A stretch of 64,000 bases of DNA from Phascolarctobacterium sp. (GCA_030531205.1 JAUNOC010000003.1:62001-126000), one strand, 5' to 3'; positions 53,628-63,212 are shown, counted from the stretch's first letter. Program-made: numbers and translations. The notes: generated from the sequence alone by a model not told the origin.

Positions 53628-54386
53628 ATGTTAGCTTGTATCGGTTCTAAATTAATAGGGATGGCAAATATTGCAGGGGGGCTGTGGCTTCTTTTTGTGG
53701 ATACTTTGTGCCGGCTTAAAGATATTGATTTTAAGGAAACATGCCGGCAGATGGCACTTTTAGGTGCAGATTCGTTGCCCATTGTGGCTGCCACTATTCT
53801 TTGTACGGGTATGGTGTTTTCTGTGCAGACGGCAAAGGAATTTGTTGAACTGGGGGCAAGCAGCACGGTTGGCGGTATTGTTGCCATTGCCATGGCTCGG
53901 GAACTGGTGCCCATTTTAACAGGTGTGGTTGTGGCAGGACGTATTGGAGCGGCTATTGCGGCAGAAATCGGTACTATGAAAGTTACGGAGCAGGTGGATG
54001 CTTTAAGGGTTATGGCTGCCAATCCTGTAAGTTATTTGGTGGTGCCCCGTTTTATTGCTATTATTTGCATGATGCCGGTGCTGGTAATTTTTGGAAATAT
54101 TATCGGTGATGTGGGTGGATGGGGTGTTGCCCATTATTATGCAGGTATCAGCTCTTTCAGTTTTACCAATTCCATTAAGACCTATGCAGAGTTCTATGAT
54201 GTGTGGGGAGGTATGCTGAAGAGTTGTGTTTTCGGTGCGATTATTGCCGTTGTAGGTTGTTATAAAGGATTGAATGCGCCTAATGGTGCGGAAGGTGTCG
54301 GTTTGGCGACCACTGCCAGTGTGGTGCTTTCCATTATTTTAATTTTCATTACAAATTATTTCCTGTCTTTGGTGATTTATGTCTGA
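53628..54386 (+). CDS. mlaE: MlaE-type phospholipid transporter permease
   Basis: A 252-residue inner-membrane permease of the MlaE/YrbE family, partner of MlaF and MlaD. It has FCTGMVFSVQ-like ILCTGMVFSVQTAKEF, the conserved VVAGRIGAAIAAEIGTMKV loop and VTEQVDALRVMAANPVSYL. Five or six membrane helices are predicted. The transporter moves phospholipid between the inner and outer membranes. It overlaps mlaF by 8 bases. Confidence 0.94.
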   Translation: MLACIGSKLIGMANIAGGLWLLFVDTLCRLKDIDFKETCRQMALLGADSLPIVAATILCTGMVFSVQTAKEFVELGASSTVGGIVAIAMARELVPILTGVVVAGRIGAAIAAEIGTMKVTEQVDALRVMAANPVSYLVVPRFIAIICMMPVLVIFGNIIGDVGGWGVAHYYAGISSFSFTNSIKTYAEFYDVWGGMLKSCVFGAIIAVVGCYKGLNAPNGAEGVGLATTASVVLSIILIFITNYFLSLVIYV

Positions 54387-55134
54387 AGCAATTTCTATCC
54401 GAAATTTAATAGTGCAGTTTGGTGACAGAAGGATTTTAAATTCTGTAAATCTTGATGTACATCAAGGTGAAACATTGGCAGTGATTGGCCCGTCCGGTAC
54501 TGGAAAAAGTACCATTATGAAGGTGCTGACCGGACTGTTAAAACCTAATTCCGGCAGTGTGGTTATCGACGGCAGGGAAACAGCGGTCTTTGGCGAGGCA
54601 CAATGGGATGAACTGCGCAAGCATATGGGTGTGGTATTCCAATATAGTGCCCTCTTTGATTTTCTTAACGTTGGTGAAAATGTTGCTTTTGGTCTGAGAC
54701 GACATTATAAAGTTGTGGAAGATGAAGTACAGGCAAGAGTTAAGGAACTTTTGCGTATGGTAGGTATGCCGGATACGGAAAAGATGATGCCTTCAGAATT
54801 ATCGGGAGGTATGAAAAAGAGAGTGGGACTGGCAAGGGCTTTGGCTATGCGGCCAAACATAGTTTTCTATGATGAACCCACCAGTGGTCTGGATCCGGTC
54901 ATGACCACCGCTATCAGCAAACTGATTCGGCAGACACAACAACAGTTGGGGATAACATCTATCATGGTTACTCATGATATGGAAAGTGTGGATATAGCAG
55001 CGGACAGGGTGGCAATGCTTTACAAGGGAGATATCATTGCTTTAGGTACGGTAGAAGAAATCAAAAACAGCACAAATCCAATTGTGCAGGCATTTATTAA
55101 AGGGCAGGAATTGCCGGGAGAGGTGACAAAATGA
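54379..55134 (+). CDS. mlaF: MlaF-type ABC transporter ATP-binding protein
   Basis: A 251-residue ATPase. Walker A is GPSGTGKST, the Q loop is in VVFQYSALFD, the signature is LSGGMKKRVGLARAL, and Walker B with the catalytic glutamate is IVFYDEPTSGLDP, followed by the H-loop histidine in VTHDM. It belongs to the MCE-associated (Mla/Mkl) group. It overlaps its neighbours on both sides. Confidence 0.95.
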   Translation: MSEAISIRNLIVQFGDRRILNSVNLDVHQGETLAVIGPSGTGKSTIMKVLTGLLKPNSGSVVIDGRETAVFGEAQWDELRKHMGVVFQYSALFDFLNVGENVAFGLRRHYKVVEDEVQARVKELLRMVGMPDTEKMMPSELSGGMKKRVGLARALAMRPNIVFYDEPTSGLDPVMTTAISKLIRQTQQQLGITSIMVTHDMESVDIAADRVAMLYKGDIIALGTVEEIKNSTNPIVQAFIKGQELPGEVTK

Positions 55135-56210
55135 ACAGCGAAACAAAGGTTGGGGCATTTACATTGGCAGGTGCGGCGCTTTTGGCGGGCATCATCAGTT
55201 TTATGGGTGCGTTCCGTTTCAGCAGTAAGGCCTACGGACTGACCATTGTTTATCCCGATGCGCAGGGATTGCTTAATGGAGCAGAAGTGCGTTATGCAGG
55301 TGTGCATATAGGTGTTGTGAAGAATATTAGTGTGGTGAACAACAAGGCCAGCGTGGAAACGGAAATTGATGAGCAGATTAAATTGCCTGAAGGGGCGGTT
55401 TTCGGAGTTGGGGCTGATGGTGTTATGGGGGCAAAATTTGTGAGCATTATGCCTCCGCAAAAAATATCTTCCCAATACATTAAACAAGGCAGTATCATTG
55501 AGGGTGATGCTGGAGCAGGTATAGACAGTTTCCTGCAACAAAGTTCAGAATTGTTGAGTAGGGTTGGTGTAATTGTAGAAAATCTTGATAATATGTTGAC
55601 AAACGAAACCATCCAGCGGTCTTTGAATGTCAGTGCCAAGAATATGACGGAAGTAACCAATAATTTGCGGGAGGTTACTAAACATCTGAATGGTATTGTC
55701 GGTGTTATAGATGGAGTGAGCCAGGAGCCGGCAACCGCTCAGGCACTGCGGGAAACTATTTACAATGTGCGTGATACGTCTGCCGGAGCAAAAAAGATAG
55801 TTAAGACCATCAGCGATTTGGAAGTTGATGCTGATGTGGGACATAATATGAAGGGCGGACATTGGCGTGGTAATATGGGTGTAACCTTGCATCCTTCCAA
55901 ACAGGATTCTGTGTACTTGGGTGGCTATGATATTGGTGATGAAAATAAATTTGATTTTATTGTGGGACGGAAATTTGGCCCCGCCGGTGTGAGTGCAGGT
56001 TCTATGCAGGGAGAGTTTGGTGTGGGTTTGAGTTATGATGTAATTAAAAATTTCAGGATATACAGCCAGTATTATGATTTTGACAAACACAAATTGAGAA
56101 TTGGGGCAGAAATCCCTTTGAATAAAAATGTCAGTGTGTACGGAGAAACAATGGATGCCCGGCATGGAACTAAACGGGAAACTTACGCAGGTATGCGGGC
56201 AAGGTTTTAA
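55131..56210 (+). CDS. mlaD: MlaD-type MCE protein with predicted C-terminal outer-membrane barrel
   Basis: This 359-residue protein has an N-terminal membrane anchor (about 7-26), an MCE domain (about 36-115: GLTIVYPDAQGLLNGAEVRYAGV), a long helical stretch to about 240 and a C-terminal 120-residue segment of alternating amphipathic beta strands that ends in ARF. E. coli MlaD lacks such a tail. In Veillonella parvula, a related diderm, an MlaD with this layout was reported to bridge both membranes without MlaA or MlaC. The sequence pattern (GRKFGPAGVSAGSM, IRIGAEIPL-like repeats) supports the same here. No mlaA or mlaC gene is nearby. Confidence 0.9.
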   Translation: MNSETKVGAFTLAGAALLAGIISFMGAFRFSSKAYGLTIVYPDAQGLLNGAEVRYAGVHIGVVKNISVVNNKASVETEIDEQIKLPEGAVFGVGADGVMGAKFVSIMPPQKISSQYIKQGSIIEGDAGAGIDSFLQQSSELLSRVGVIVENLDNMLTNETIQRSLNVSAKNMTEVTNNLREVTKHLNGIVGVIDGVSQEPATAQALRETIYNVRDTSAGAKKIVKTISDLEVDADVGHNMKGGHWRGNMGVTLHPSKQDSVYLGGYDIGDENKFDFIVGRKFGPAGVSAGSMQGEFGVGLSYDVIKNFRIYSQYYDFDKHKLRIGAEIPLNKNVSVYGETMDARHGTKRETYAGMRARF

Positions 56211-56228
56211 CAGAAGTAGGAGGATGAT

Positions 56229-57608
56229 ATGAGAAAAGCAAAATTAGCCATAGTGTTTTTAGGTCTAGTAATGGCACAGAGCGCTATGGCGGAAGAAAGT
56301 GTAAATCTTACCATAGATGATGCAATTTACCGTGCTTTTGCCACTAATCCGGCAGTAAAAATTGCGGGGTATGAACGGGATGCAGCAAGGGCAAATATGA
56401 ATGCTACACGTTTGGAACGTGGTATCACCATTACCGGAAGGCATGAAAGCAGTCGTGGAGGATATGAGCGGCAACAATACATCGGCGGTGTTTATAAAGA
56501 CAAACTCAGTACCACTCATTCTAATTCCATAACCGCTTCCATGCCAATTTATACGGGTGGTGCTTTGAGCGGTAAAATGATTACCGCTAAGGCCAATTAT
56601 CAGCAGTCCGTATCGGGCATGCAAAAGGCGTATAATGATATGCATTACACGGTTACGGAAGCATATTACAACTGCCTTTTGACACAGGATTTGGAAAAAG
56701 TTGCTAAAGAATCAGTACAAACATTGAGTGAACATTTGCGTCATGTGCAGGATTCCTATGATGTGGGCGTGGTTGCTAAGGTGGATGTGCTCCGTTCAGA
56801 AGTTGAACTGGCGGATGCGGAGCAAAATCTCATTAAAGCAGAAAATAACCGTAAGATTACAGAACATACTTTGAATAAGATTATAGGTCTGCCTTTGGAA
56901 ACAGAACTAAACCTCACTGATACATTGAAATATGCCCCTTACGAAAAGGAACTGGATTATTGCTTGCAATTTGCTCAGACCAACAGACCGGAGCTGGAAC
57001 AGGCAAAGCAGGGGTTCAGGGCGGCGAAGGGTAATGTCCGCTCGGCACGCAGCGGTTATATGCCACAGATAAGTGTCAATGCTTCAAAATCTTGGAGTAA
57101 TACTGATAGTAGAACTGGTACGACCCATGGGTGGCCAGGCAATCAGGATGAGAAATGGGGTGTTGGTGCAACTGCCACATGGAATGTCTTTGACAGTGGT
57201 GTAACCTTGTCCAAAATACATGCGGCAGAGGCAAAAGCCAGAGCGGCCAAGGAAACCTGGCGGGATACGGAAAACGGTGTAATGCTGGATGTGCGGAACT
57301 GTTATTACAATCTGAACGAGGCGGAAAGACGCATCAAGACAGCAGAAGTAACGGTGGAAAAGGCACAGGAAGATTATGATATTGCCCAACTGCGTTATCA
57401 GAACGGAGTGGGAACCAATACGGATGTATTGGATGCCCAGGTGGCACTGACTCAGGCAAAAACCAATTACATTCAGGCCTGCTACGACTTCAGCACTAGT
57501 AAGATTGCTTTGGACAACGCCATCGGCGTTCCCTTTAAGTCACCTTTGGAGAAAAAGACAGTGGTGAAAGTTAAACCCATGTTGAAAGATAAGAAGAAAA
57601 AGAAATAA
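56229..57608 (+). CDS. tolC: TolC-like outer-membrane efflux protein
   Basis: A 459-residue protein with a signal peptide (AKLAIVFLGLVMAQSAMA). Two internally similar halves of the outer membrane efflux family follow, with long helices AEQNLIKAENNRKITEHTLN and DYDIAQLRYQNGVGTNTDVLDAQ. TolC proteins form trimeric channels through the outer membrane for export. It follows mlaD by 18 bases. A basic KKKKK tail ends it. Confidence 0.93.
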   Translation: MRKAKLAIVFLGLVMAQSAMAEESVNLTIDDAIYRAFATNPAVKIAGYERDAARANMNATRLERGITITGRHESSRGGYERQQYIGGVYKDKLSTTHSNSITASMPIYTGGALSGKMITAKANYQQSVSGMQKAYNDMHYTVTEAYYNCLLTQDLEKVAKESVQTLSEHLRHVQDSYDVGVVAKVDVLRSEVELADAEQNLIKAENNRKITEHTLNKIIGLPLETELNLTDTLKYAPYEKELDYCLQFAQTNRPELEQAKQGFRAAKGNVRSARSGYMPQISVNASKSWSNTDSRTGTTHGWPGNQDEKWGVGATATWNVFDSGVTLSKIHAAEAKARAAKETWRDTENGVMLDVRNCYYNLNEAERRIKTAEVTVEKAQEDYDIAQLRYQNGVGTNTDVLDAQVALTQAKTNYIQACYDFSTSKIALDNAIGVPFKSPLEKKTVVKVKPMLKDKKKKK

Positions 57609-57632
57609 GTTTGAAAGATTGAGAGGAAAAAA

Positions 57633-58724
57633 ATGCGTAAGATTTTGAAAAACACGCTGCGGATTGCAGTAGTTGCAAGTTTTGCTATAAGTTTATTATT
57701 GAGCGGTTGTGCCGGTGCGAAGAGTGCCACAACAGAATCGGTTGCTCCACTATCAGTTTCTCTGCCGACTAACTCAGCCCGTATGACACCGATTGTTCAG
57801 GCAGCAAGTAAGGTGGGCCCTGCGGTAGTAGGTATTACCAACAAGCGTTTGGCAAGGGATTTCTTTAACCGTCTTGTGGATGCCAGCGGTACAGGCAGCG
57901 GTGTAATTTACAGGTCCGATGGTTATATTGTTACCAATCATCATGTAATTGAGGGTGCGAAAGAAATTTTGGTACAACTTTCTGACGGACGGGAACTGCC
58001 TGCCAAACTTTTGGGCAGTGACAGTATTACGGATTTGGCTGTAATTAAGATTGATGCCAAAAATCTTCCTGCAGCAACCTTTGGTGACAGTGATGCAGTA
58101 ATGGTGGGTGAAACAGCCATTGCAATTGGTAATCCTCTCGGTTTGGAATTGCGTGGAACAGTTACCGCCGGTGTAGTTTCCGCATTGAACCGTACGGTAA
58201 AGATCGGCGACAGTGATGTACCTTTGATTCAAACAGATGCTGCCATTAACCCCGGTAATTCCGGCGGTGCTTTGGTGAATGCTGATGGCGAAGTAATCGG
58301 TATCAATAGCCGTAAAGTGGCAGCCGGCGGTGTAGAAGGCTTGGGTTTTGCAGTACCTTCCAACATTGTGAAATCCGTTGTACGGGACTTGGAAAAGAAT
58401 GGTGCCGTAACCCGTCCTTATCTGGGAGTATATTTGATGGATAAGGAAACTTTGGACAGAAATAATTTTGAATATGATTTACAGGGCGGTGTGCTGGTAT
58501 ATAAGATTGCGCCAAATTCACCCATTGCCAAAGCAGGCATTAAACCGATGGATGTTATCGTAAAAATCAATGGTGAAAAAGTTTCCCGTGCCAGCGAATT
58601 ACGCGCCAAACTCTTTACTCACAAGGTTGGTGATGTTGTAACACTGACTGTACTTTACCGTGGTGAATTCCATGATTACAAAGTAACTTTGGGCGCTGCA
58701 CCGAAACCGGAAAAGAAGAAATAA
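57633..58724 (+). CDS. HtrA/DegP-family serine protease, predicted lipoprotein
   Basis: A 363-residue envelope protease for misfolded proteins. The signal peptide ends in a lipobox LLLSGC, so the mature protein should be lipid-anchored, unusual for HtrA. The trypsin-like domain (about 45-260) has the triad His in TNHHVIEGA, Asp in SITDLAVIKID and Ser in INPGNSGGALVN. One PDZ domain follows (about 270-355). GAGAGGAAAA is the ribosome site. It is four bases upstream of rlmH. Confidence 0.94.
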   Translation: MRKILKNTLRIAVVASFAISLLLSGCAGAKSATTESVAPLSVSLPTNSARMTPIVQAASKVGPAVVGITNKRLARDFFNRLVDASGTGSGVIYRSDGYIVTNHHVIEGAKEILVQLSDGRELPAKLLGSDSITDLAVIKIDAKNLPAATFGDSDAVMVGETAIAIGNPLGLELRGTVTAGVVSALNRTVKIGDSDVPLIQTDAAINPGNSGGALVNADGEVIGINSRKVAAGGVEGLGFAVPSNIVKSVVRDLEKNGAVTRPYLGVYLMDKETLDRNNFEYDLQGGVLVYKIAPNSPIAKAGIKPMDVIVKINGEKVSRASELRAKLFTHKVGDVVTLTVLYRGEFHDYKVTLGAAPKPEKKK

Positions 58725-58728
58725 GGTA

Positions 58729-59172
58729 ATGAAAATAACCATTCTTGCCGTGGGAAAACTAAAAGAAAAATATTGGACGGAAGCCATGGCGGAATATGTA
58801 AAACGGCTGGGACCCTTTGCCAAAGTGGAAGTAAAGGAAGTTCCGGAACAAAGGACTGTGGAGGAAGAAACACAGCGGCTGACAGGAGCATTGCCGGAAC
58901 ATGCCTATGTGATGCTTTTGGACACACAGGGCAAGGAAATATCTTCCCCCCAGTTAGCAGAAAAGTTTGATAAATTAACAGTTGAGGGAGTAAGTCATTT
59001 GTGTTTTGTTATAGGCGGTGCCTTTGGATTCACGGATGCCTTGCGTAAACGGGCGGATTTCTGTTGGCGTTTTTCGCTATTGACCTTTACCCATCAGATG
59101 ATTAGGGTAATTTTGGCAGAGCAAATTTATCGGGCTTTCAAAATCAGCAGGGGAGAAAAATATCATTGGTGA
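58729..59172 (+). CDS. rlmH: 23S rRNA (pseudouridine-1915-N3)-methyltransferase
   Basis: A 147-residue SPOUT enzyme that methylates Psi1915 in helix 69 of 23S rRNA. It has ITILAVGKLKEKYW at the start, MLLDTQGKEISSP, the knot motif VIGGAFGFTDALRKRA, and the terminal LAEQIYRAFKISRGEKYHW. It is slightly short of the usual 155-159. It overlaps the cca gene by 7 bases. Confidence 0.95.
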   Translation: MKITILAVGKLKEKYWTEAMAEYVKRLGPFAKVEVKEVPEQRTVEEETQRLTGALPEHAYVMLLDTQGKEISSPQLAEKFDKLTVEGVSHLCFVIGGAFGFTDALRKRADFCWRFSLLTFTHQMIRVILAEQIYRAFKISRGEKYHW

Positions 59173-60815
59173 AATACAGGTTTCCCTTTCAAGTAGTTAA
59201 ATTAATAGAGGCATTTCAAGAGCATAATTTTGAAGCGTATGTAGTTGGGGGTGCAGTGCGGGATATTCTTCTTGGCAAGCATCCCCATGACTATGATATT
59301 GCCACCAGTGCCACGCCGGAGGATGCCATTGCGGTAGCGAAGGAAAAAGGTTGGCAGACCATTGATAAACTTGGTAAAAATTTCGGTACGGTTTTGATTG
59401 TGGTGAAGGGTATGCCTATGGAAGTTACTACATTCCGTGGTGAACGCTATGACAAGGACAGCCATCGACCTGCAGAAATTTGGAAAGCCAGGAATTTGCA
59501 GGAAGATTGCAAACGCAGGGATTTCACAATCAATGCCATGGCTTTGGATTTGAAAGGTATTCTTTATGATTTCCATGGCGGCAAAAAGGACTTGGAAAAC
59601 AGGGTTTTGAGGACGGTGGGCAATGCCAAAAAACGTTTTGAAGAAGATGCTTTAAGAATGTTCCGTGCTTGCCGGTTTGTGGCGGAATTAGGTTTTGACT
59701 ATGTGGATGAAAAGGGAAAGACCTATAAATTTGGCGACCCCAAGACGGAATATTTTTTGCCTAAATGTCCTGTTTTCAATGTTTCTCGTTGCGGAGGCCT
59801 TTCTGTGGAACGTGTGAAGGCAGAATTGGAGAAATTAATCTGTGGTGACTATGCAGGACTGGGACTTGCCATGTTGGTGGGCAGCGGTCTGGCAGGAGCC
59901 CAGTGTCAAATAAAAAAGAATGGTGTAATCAGCACCATTCCCATTCTTACGGAACTTTTGCATTTGGTAGGACTTAAGCAAAATCCTAAATTTCATCAGT
60001 ATGACGGTTTTGAACATACTTTAAGGGCGGTGGACAACGGCCCTCAAAATTTGCCTGTCCGTTGGGCATTGGTGTGTCACGATATGGGGAAGGGATTGCC
60101 CAATATTCGTGATGTGAACAAAGAAGGACAGCCACGGGATGCCGGTCATGAAAAAGAAAGTGCCCGTATGACCATGGAACTTCTGCAAAGGTTGAATTAC
60201 GCACCCAAATTTGCAAAATACATTACTTTTTTAGTGGCGCATCACATGCGGTTTGCGGGCTTTATGCACAATGAGCATACAGGGAAAGAACGGGCGGAAT
60301 ATGGAATGTTGCACTGGCTCCGTGATGTGGCGGCAGAAGGACTTTTCAAACACGAAAAGGATATGGCGGATGCCTGTACAGATTTAGTCAAAGTATATTT
60401 GGCGGATATGGGAGCAACTAAAGCGGGAAAGGATATGTCCATTATGGCGGAAGGCAGGGAAATGGGAGCAAAACTCATACAACTTGCCCGTACCAAAATG
60501 CCAATTTCTACCGGTGATTTAAATCTCAATTCTACGGATTTTGCCAAATTCCCCAAAGAGGCAAATATCAAAAATGCTTTGAATTATCTCCTGCGGCGGG
60601 TACAGTCAGGGGATTTGCCCAATGAACATAACTCTTTGATGAAAGCAGTGGTAGCAAAATATAAAAGAATAGAAAGGGAAAAAAATGAACAAGAAAATAA
60701 TAAAAATAGCGCTGCACATTCTCGCCCTCGTGGTCATTATGGCAGGTCTGTGGTTTCTGCTTCATCCGGAAATGTTGCAACAGACCATGAGCGTAAGTCC
60801 GCTGGCACAAAGTGA
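59166..60815 (+). CDS. cca: CCA-adding tRNA nucleotidyltransferase with HD domain
   Basis: Adds or repairs the CCA end of tRNA. The head domain has VVGGAVRDILLGKHPHDYDIATSATP with the metal-binding DYD (about 31-43), then RRDFTINAMA and RRVLRT-like RVLRTVGNAKKRFEEDALRM. An HD domain (VCHDMGKGLPN) lies at about 300. The last 45 residues (from about 505) look non-conserved: they are encoded by the overlap with the next gene and are polar and low-complexity. Start codon TTG 59166 (or GTG 59169) has AGGGGAG upstream. Confidence 0.92.
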   Translation: MVKYRFPFQVVKLIEAFQEHNFEAYVVGGAVRDILLGKHPHDYDIATSATPEDAIAVAKEKGWQTIDKLGKNFGTVLIVVKGMPMEVTTFRGERYDKDSHRPAEIWKARNLQEDCKRRDFTINAMALDLKGILYDFHGGKKDLENRVLRTVGNAKKRFEEDALRMFRACRFVAELGFDYVDEKGKTYKFGDPKTEYFLPKCPVFNVSRCGGLSVERVKAELEKLICGDYAGLGLAMLVGSGLAGAQCQIKKNGVISTIPILTELLHLVGLKQNPKFHQYDGFEHTLRAVDNGPQNLPVRWALVCHDMGKGLPNIRDVNKEGQPRDAGHEKESARMTMELLQRLNYAPKFAKYITFLVAHHMRFAGFMHNEHTGKERAEYGMLHWLRDVAAEGLFKHEKDMADACTDLVKVYLADMGATKAGKDMSIMAEGREMGAKLIQLARTKMPISTGDLNLNSTDFAKFPKEANIKNALNYLLRRVQSGDLPNEHNSLMKAVVAKYKRIEREKNEQENNKNSAAHSRPRGHYGRSVVSASSGNVATDHERKSAGTK

Positions 60816-61437
60816 GGATTTGCGGGAAATACCTTCTGCGGATGTGCCCAACTCACCCTATTACAAAGATGTGGATGTATATCACATGGGGAATACGGCT
60901 ACACGGACGATTTTAACCAATTTTGCTACCCGTCAGCAAAGGACTAATTACACTTGCGGCCCGGTGGCGGCCATGATGGTGGCGGACTATTTTTTGCGGA
61001 CAACGCCCTATGATGAAATGGCAGTGGCAAAAATTATGGGAACTAAAAAGTTTAGCGGTACGGATATTGCCGGTATGGTGGCCTATTTTGAAAAGTTGGG
61101 GTGGCAGGTAACGGACAGCCGCAAGGAACGTTCCCCAGAGACCTATCGCTATTTTCTCCATTGGGTGACAAATAATTTGGCAAAAGGCACACCGATTATT
61201 GTGGAAAATGTGGAAATGGGCGGACATTGGCGGGTTATTATAGGCTATGATACAATGGGAACAGCGGTAGAGGATGATGATGTATTGATTATGGCAGACC
61301 CTTATGACACAAATGACCATAAACGGGACGGATATACTATTAATAGTGCTATGCGGTTTTATTATATGTGGTTTGACACCAAGATTTTGCTAAAAGGCGA
61401 GCAGACGAAGCCATATATAATTGCGAAACCTAAATAA
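60685..61437 (+). CDS. Exported papain-like (C39-type) peptidase-domain protein
   Basis: A 250-residue protein with an N-terminal hydrophobic helix (IIKIALHILALVVIMAGLWF; signal anchor). The C39-like domain (about 80-245) has the catalytic Cys in TNYTCGPVAAMMVADYF, His in GGHWRVIIGYD and Asp in IMADPYD. The family cleaves or binds peptides; some members are inactive. The start codon follows AAAGGGAAAAAA and lies 131 bases inside cca, in another frame. Confidence 0.85.
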   Translation: MNKKIIKIALHILALVVIMAGLWFLLHPEMLQQTMSVSPLAQSEDLREIPSADVPNSPYYKDVDVYHMGNTATRTILTNFATRQQRTNYTCGPVAAMMVADYFLRTTPYDEMAVAKIMGTKKFSGTDIAGMVAYFEKLGWQVTDSRKERSPETYRYFLHWVTNNLAKGTPIIVENVEMGGHWRVIIGYDTMGTAVEDDDVLIMADPYDTNDHKRDGYTINSAMRFYYMWFDTKILLKGEQTKPYIIAKPK

Positions 61438-61499
61438 TTTAGGGATTGAGAGGTTTAGTGGACTTTTTTGGCAGAATTTTACCATGAGATTAGAAAAAT

Positions 61500-61535
61500 C
61501 AAAAAACACCTTGTATTTGCAAGGTGTTTTTCTTT
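61500..61535. terminator. Bidirectional terminator
   Basis: AAAAAACACCTTG-TATTTG-CAAGGTGTTTTT forms a 12-bp stem with A and T tracts for both directions, between the C39 gene and the convergent antiporter gene. Confidence 0.92.
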
Positions 61536-61562
61536 GAATTAAAGTTTTTAATTTACCTCAAA

Positions 61563-63212
61563 TTATATAAACTTTTTAATTCCCACTATGGTCACCACCA
61601 TCAGAGCCAAGGTAATTGGCAAGCTGAGGAGGGCGGCGGATGTTTCCCACATATATCCCATAACTCCTGCTACCAAAAAACCGACTGCGGCAACTGCTGC
61701 TGCGGTCAGGGCATAGGGTAACTGTGTGGATACGTGGTTCACGTGGTTGCAGTGTGCCCCGGCACTTGCCATAATGGTTGTATCGGAAATGGGGCTGCAA
61801 TGGTCACCTGCAACTGCGCCGGAAAGGCAGGCAGCAATGGAGATGGTCAGCATTTCATAGGTTGAAGCATCGGAGAATACATTGCAGACAATAGGAATCA
61901 AAATTGCAAAGGTACCCCAACTTGTACCGGTGGAGAAGGCCAGGAAAAATCCCACCAAGAATATGATAACAGGCAGGAACATTTTTAAAGCACCTGCACT
62001 GCCTGCAACTACATCGTGTACATAGAATTTTGCGCCTAAAAGACCTGTCATGCCGGACAGGGTCCAAGCCATTGTCAAAATTAAAATTGGTGCGACCATT
62101 TGTTTGAATCCTTCGGGAATACAATCAGTGAATTCGTGAAATTCCATTACGCCTCTGGTCATATACCAAACAAATACTGCCAAGAGGGAAACGATGGAAC
62201 CGATAACTAAGCCCTTGGAAGCATCGGAATTGGCAAAGGCATTGACAAAGGATTCACCGCTGAAAAAGCCGCCGGTATATACCATGCCCATAATACAACA
62301 GAAAATTAAGATTACCACAGGGCAGATTAGGTCAATGACCCCGCCCAATCCGTTGTCATTGGTGTTCAAATCGTCACCATAGGGCCTGTCATCTGTAGTG
62401 AAGAGGTCGCCTTTAACTGCATTGTCTTCGTGGACTTTCATAATGCCAAAATCACAGTTTGTTATGGCAATCAGTACCATCATAAGCAATGTGGCAAGAG
62501 CATAGAAATTATAGGGAATGGTTTTCAAAAACATGGAAAAACCGTTAATGCCGCTGTCTGGAGGCACGGAACTGGTTACTGCTGCTGCCCAACTGGACAC
62601 GGGGGCAATAATACAAACAGGGGCGGCGGTGGCATCAATCAGGTAGGCCAGTTTGGCACGGCTGATATTGTGCCGGTCGGTTAATGGCCGCATAACGCTA
62701 CCTACGGTGAGGCAGTTAAAATAATCGTCCACGAAAATCAGAACACCTAAAAGGATGGTGGAAAGTTGGGCCCCTATACGGCTTTTAATGTTTTTTGCTG
62801 CCCAAAGTCCAAAGGCGGCGGAGCCGCCAACTTTGTTCATGAGAGCGACCAGGATGCCCAAAATAACCAAAAATATAAGTATGCCCACATTCCAGGAGTC
62901 GGAGAGTTTGGAAACCATACCACCTTCTGACTGGAAAAGGAAAGTGTTGAGGGTTAATTCTAAGTTGAAATTGCCGTAAATTAACGCTCCTACAACAATG
63001 CCGGTGAACAAACTGGAGTATACTTCCTTTGTTATAAGTGCCAAAGCAATGGCAATTACGGGCGGCAGGAGTGCCCAGGGGGTAGAATAAACTGTCGGGT
63101 GGTAGGTTTTGGCATCCACTGTAGGAGGATTGCCCGATCCTAACCAAATGAGTCCGACAAGTAAAATTACGGATATAATGAGGAAAGACCAACGATAATT
63201 ACGCATTTTCAC
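61563..63212 (-). CDS. NhaC-family Na+/H+ antiporter
   Basis: A 549-residue membrane protein with about 12-14 predicted helices. It has the NhaC-type motifs: GILVALMNKVGGSAAFG, FVDDYFNCLTVGSVMRPL, and FSTGTSWGTFAILIPI followed by AAVAGDHCSPISDTTIMASAG, containing the conserved DHCSPISDT. The family exchanges sodium for protons, and related proteins exchange malate or lactate. The start is ATG 63212, with AAAGGTTGGGTGAA upstream; ATG 63206 is also possible. It is divergent from a binding-protein gene. Confidence 0.93.
   Translation of the reverse strand: MKMRNYRWSFLIISVILLVGLIWLGSGNPPTVDAKTYHPTVYSTPWALLPPVIAIALALITKEVYSSLFTGIVVGALIYGNFNLELTLNTFLFQSEGGMVSKLSDSWNVGILIFLVILGILVALMNKVGGSAAFGLWAAKNIKSRIGAQLSTILLGVLIFVDDYFNCLTVGSVMRPLTDRHNISRAKLAYLIDATAAPVCIIAPVSSWAAAVTSSVPPDSGINGFSMFLKTIPYNFYALATLLMMVLIAITNCDFGIMKVHEDNAVKGDLFTTDDRPYGDDLNTNDNGLGGVIDLICPVVILIFCCIMGMVYTGGFFSGESFVNAFANSDASKGLVIGSIVSLLAVFVWYMTRGVMEFHEFTDCIPEGFKQMVAPILILTMAWTLSGMTGLLGAKFYVHDVVAGSAGALKMFLPVIIFLVGFFLAFSTGTSWGTFAILIPIVCNVFSDASTYEMLTISIAACLSGAVAGDHCSPISDTTIMASAGAHCNHVNHVSTQLPYALTAAAVAAVGFLVAGVMGYMWETSAALLSLPITLALMVVTIVGIKKFI

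Noticed and set aside
53312-54022. 236-codon minus-strand frame across the end of the S55 gene and mlaE
   Set aside because: It spans two real genes and an intergenic gap and has no family features.
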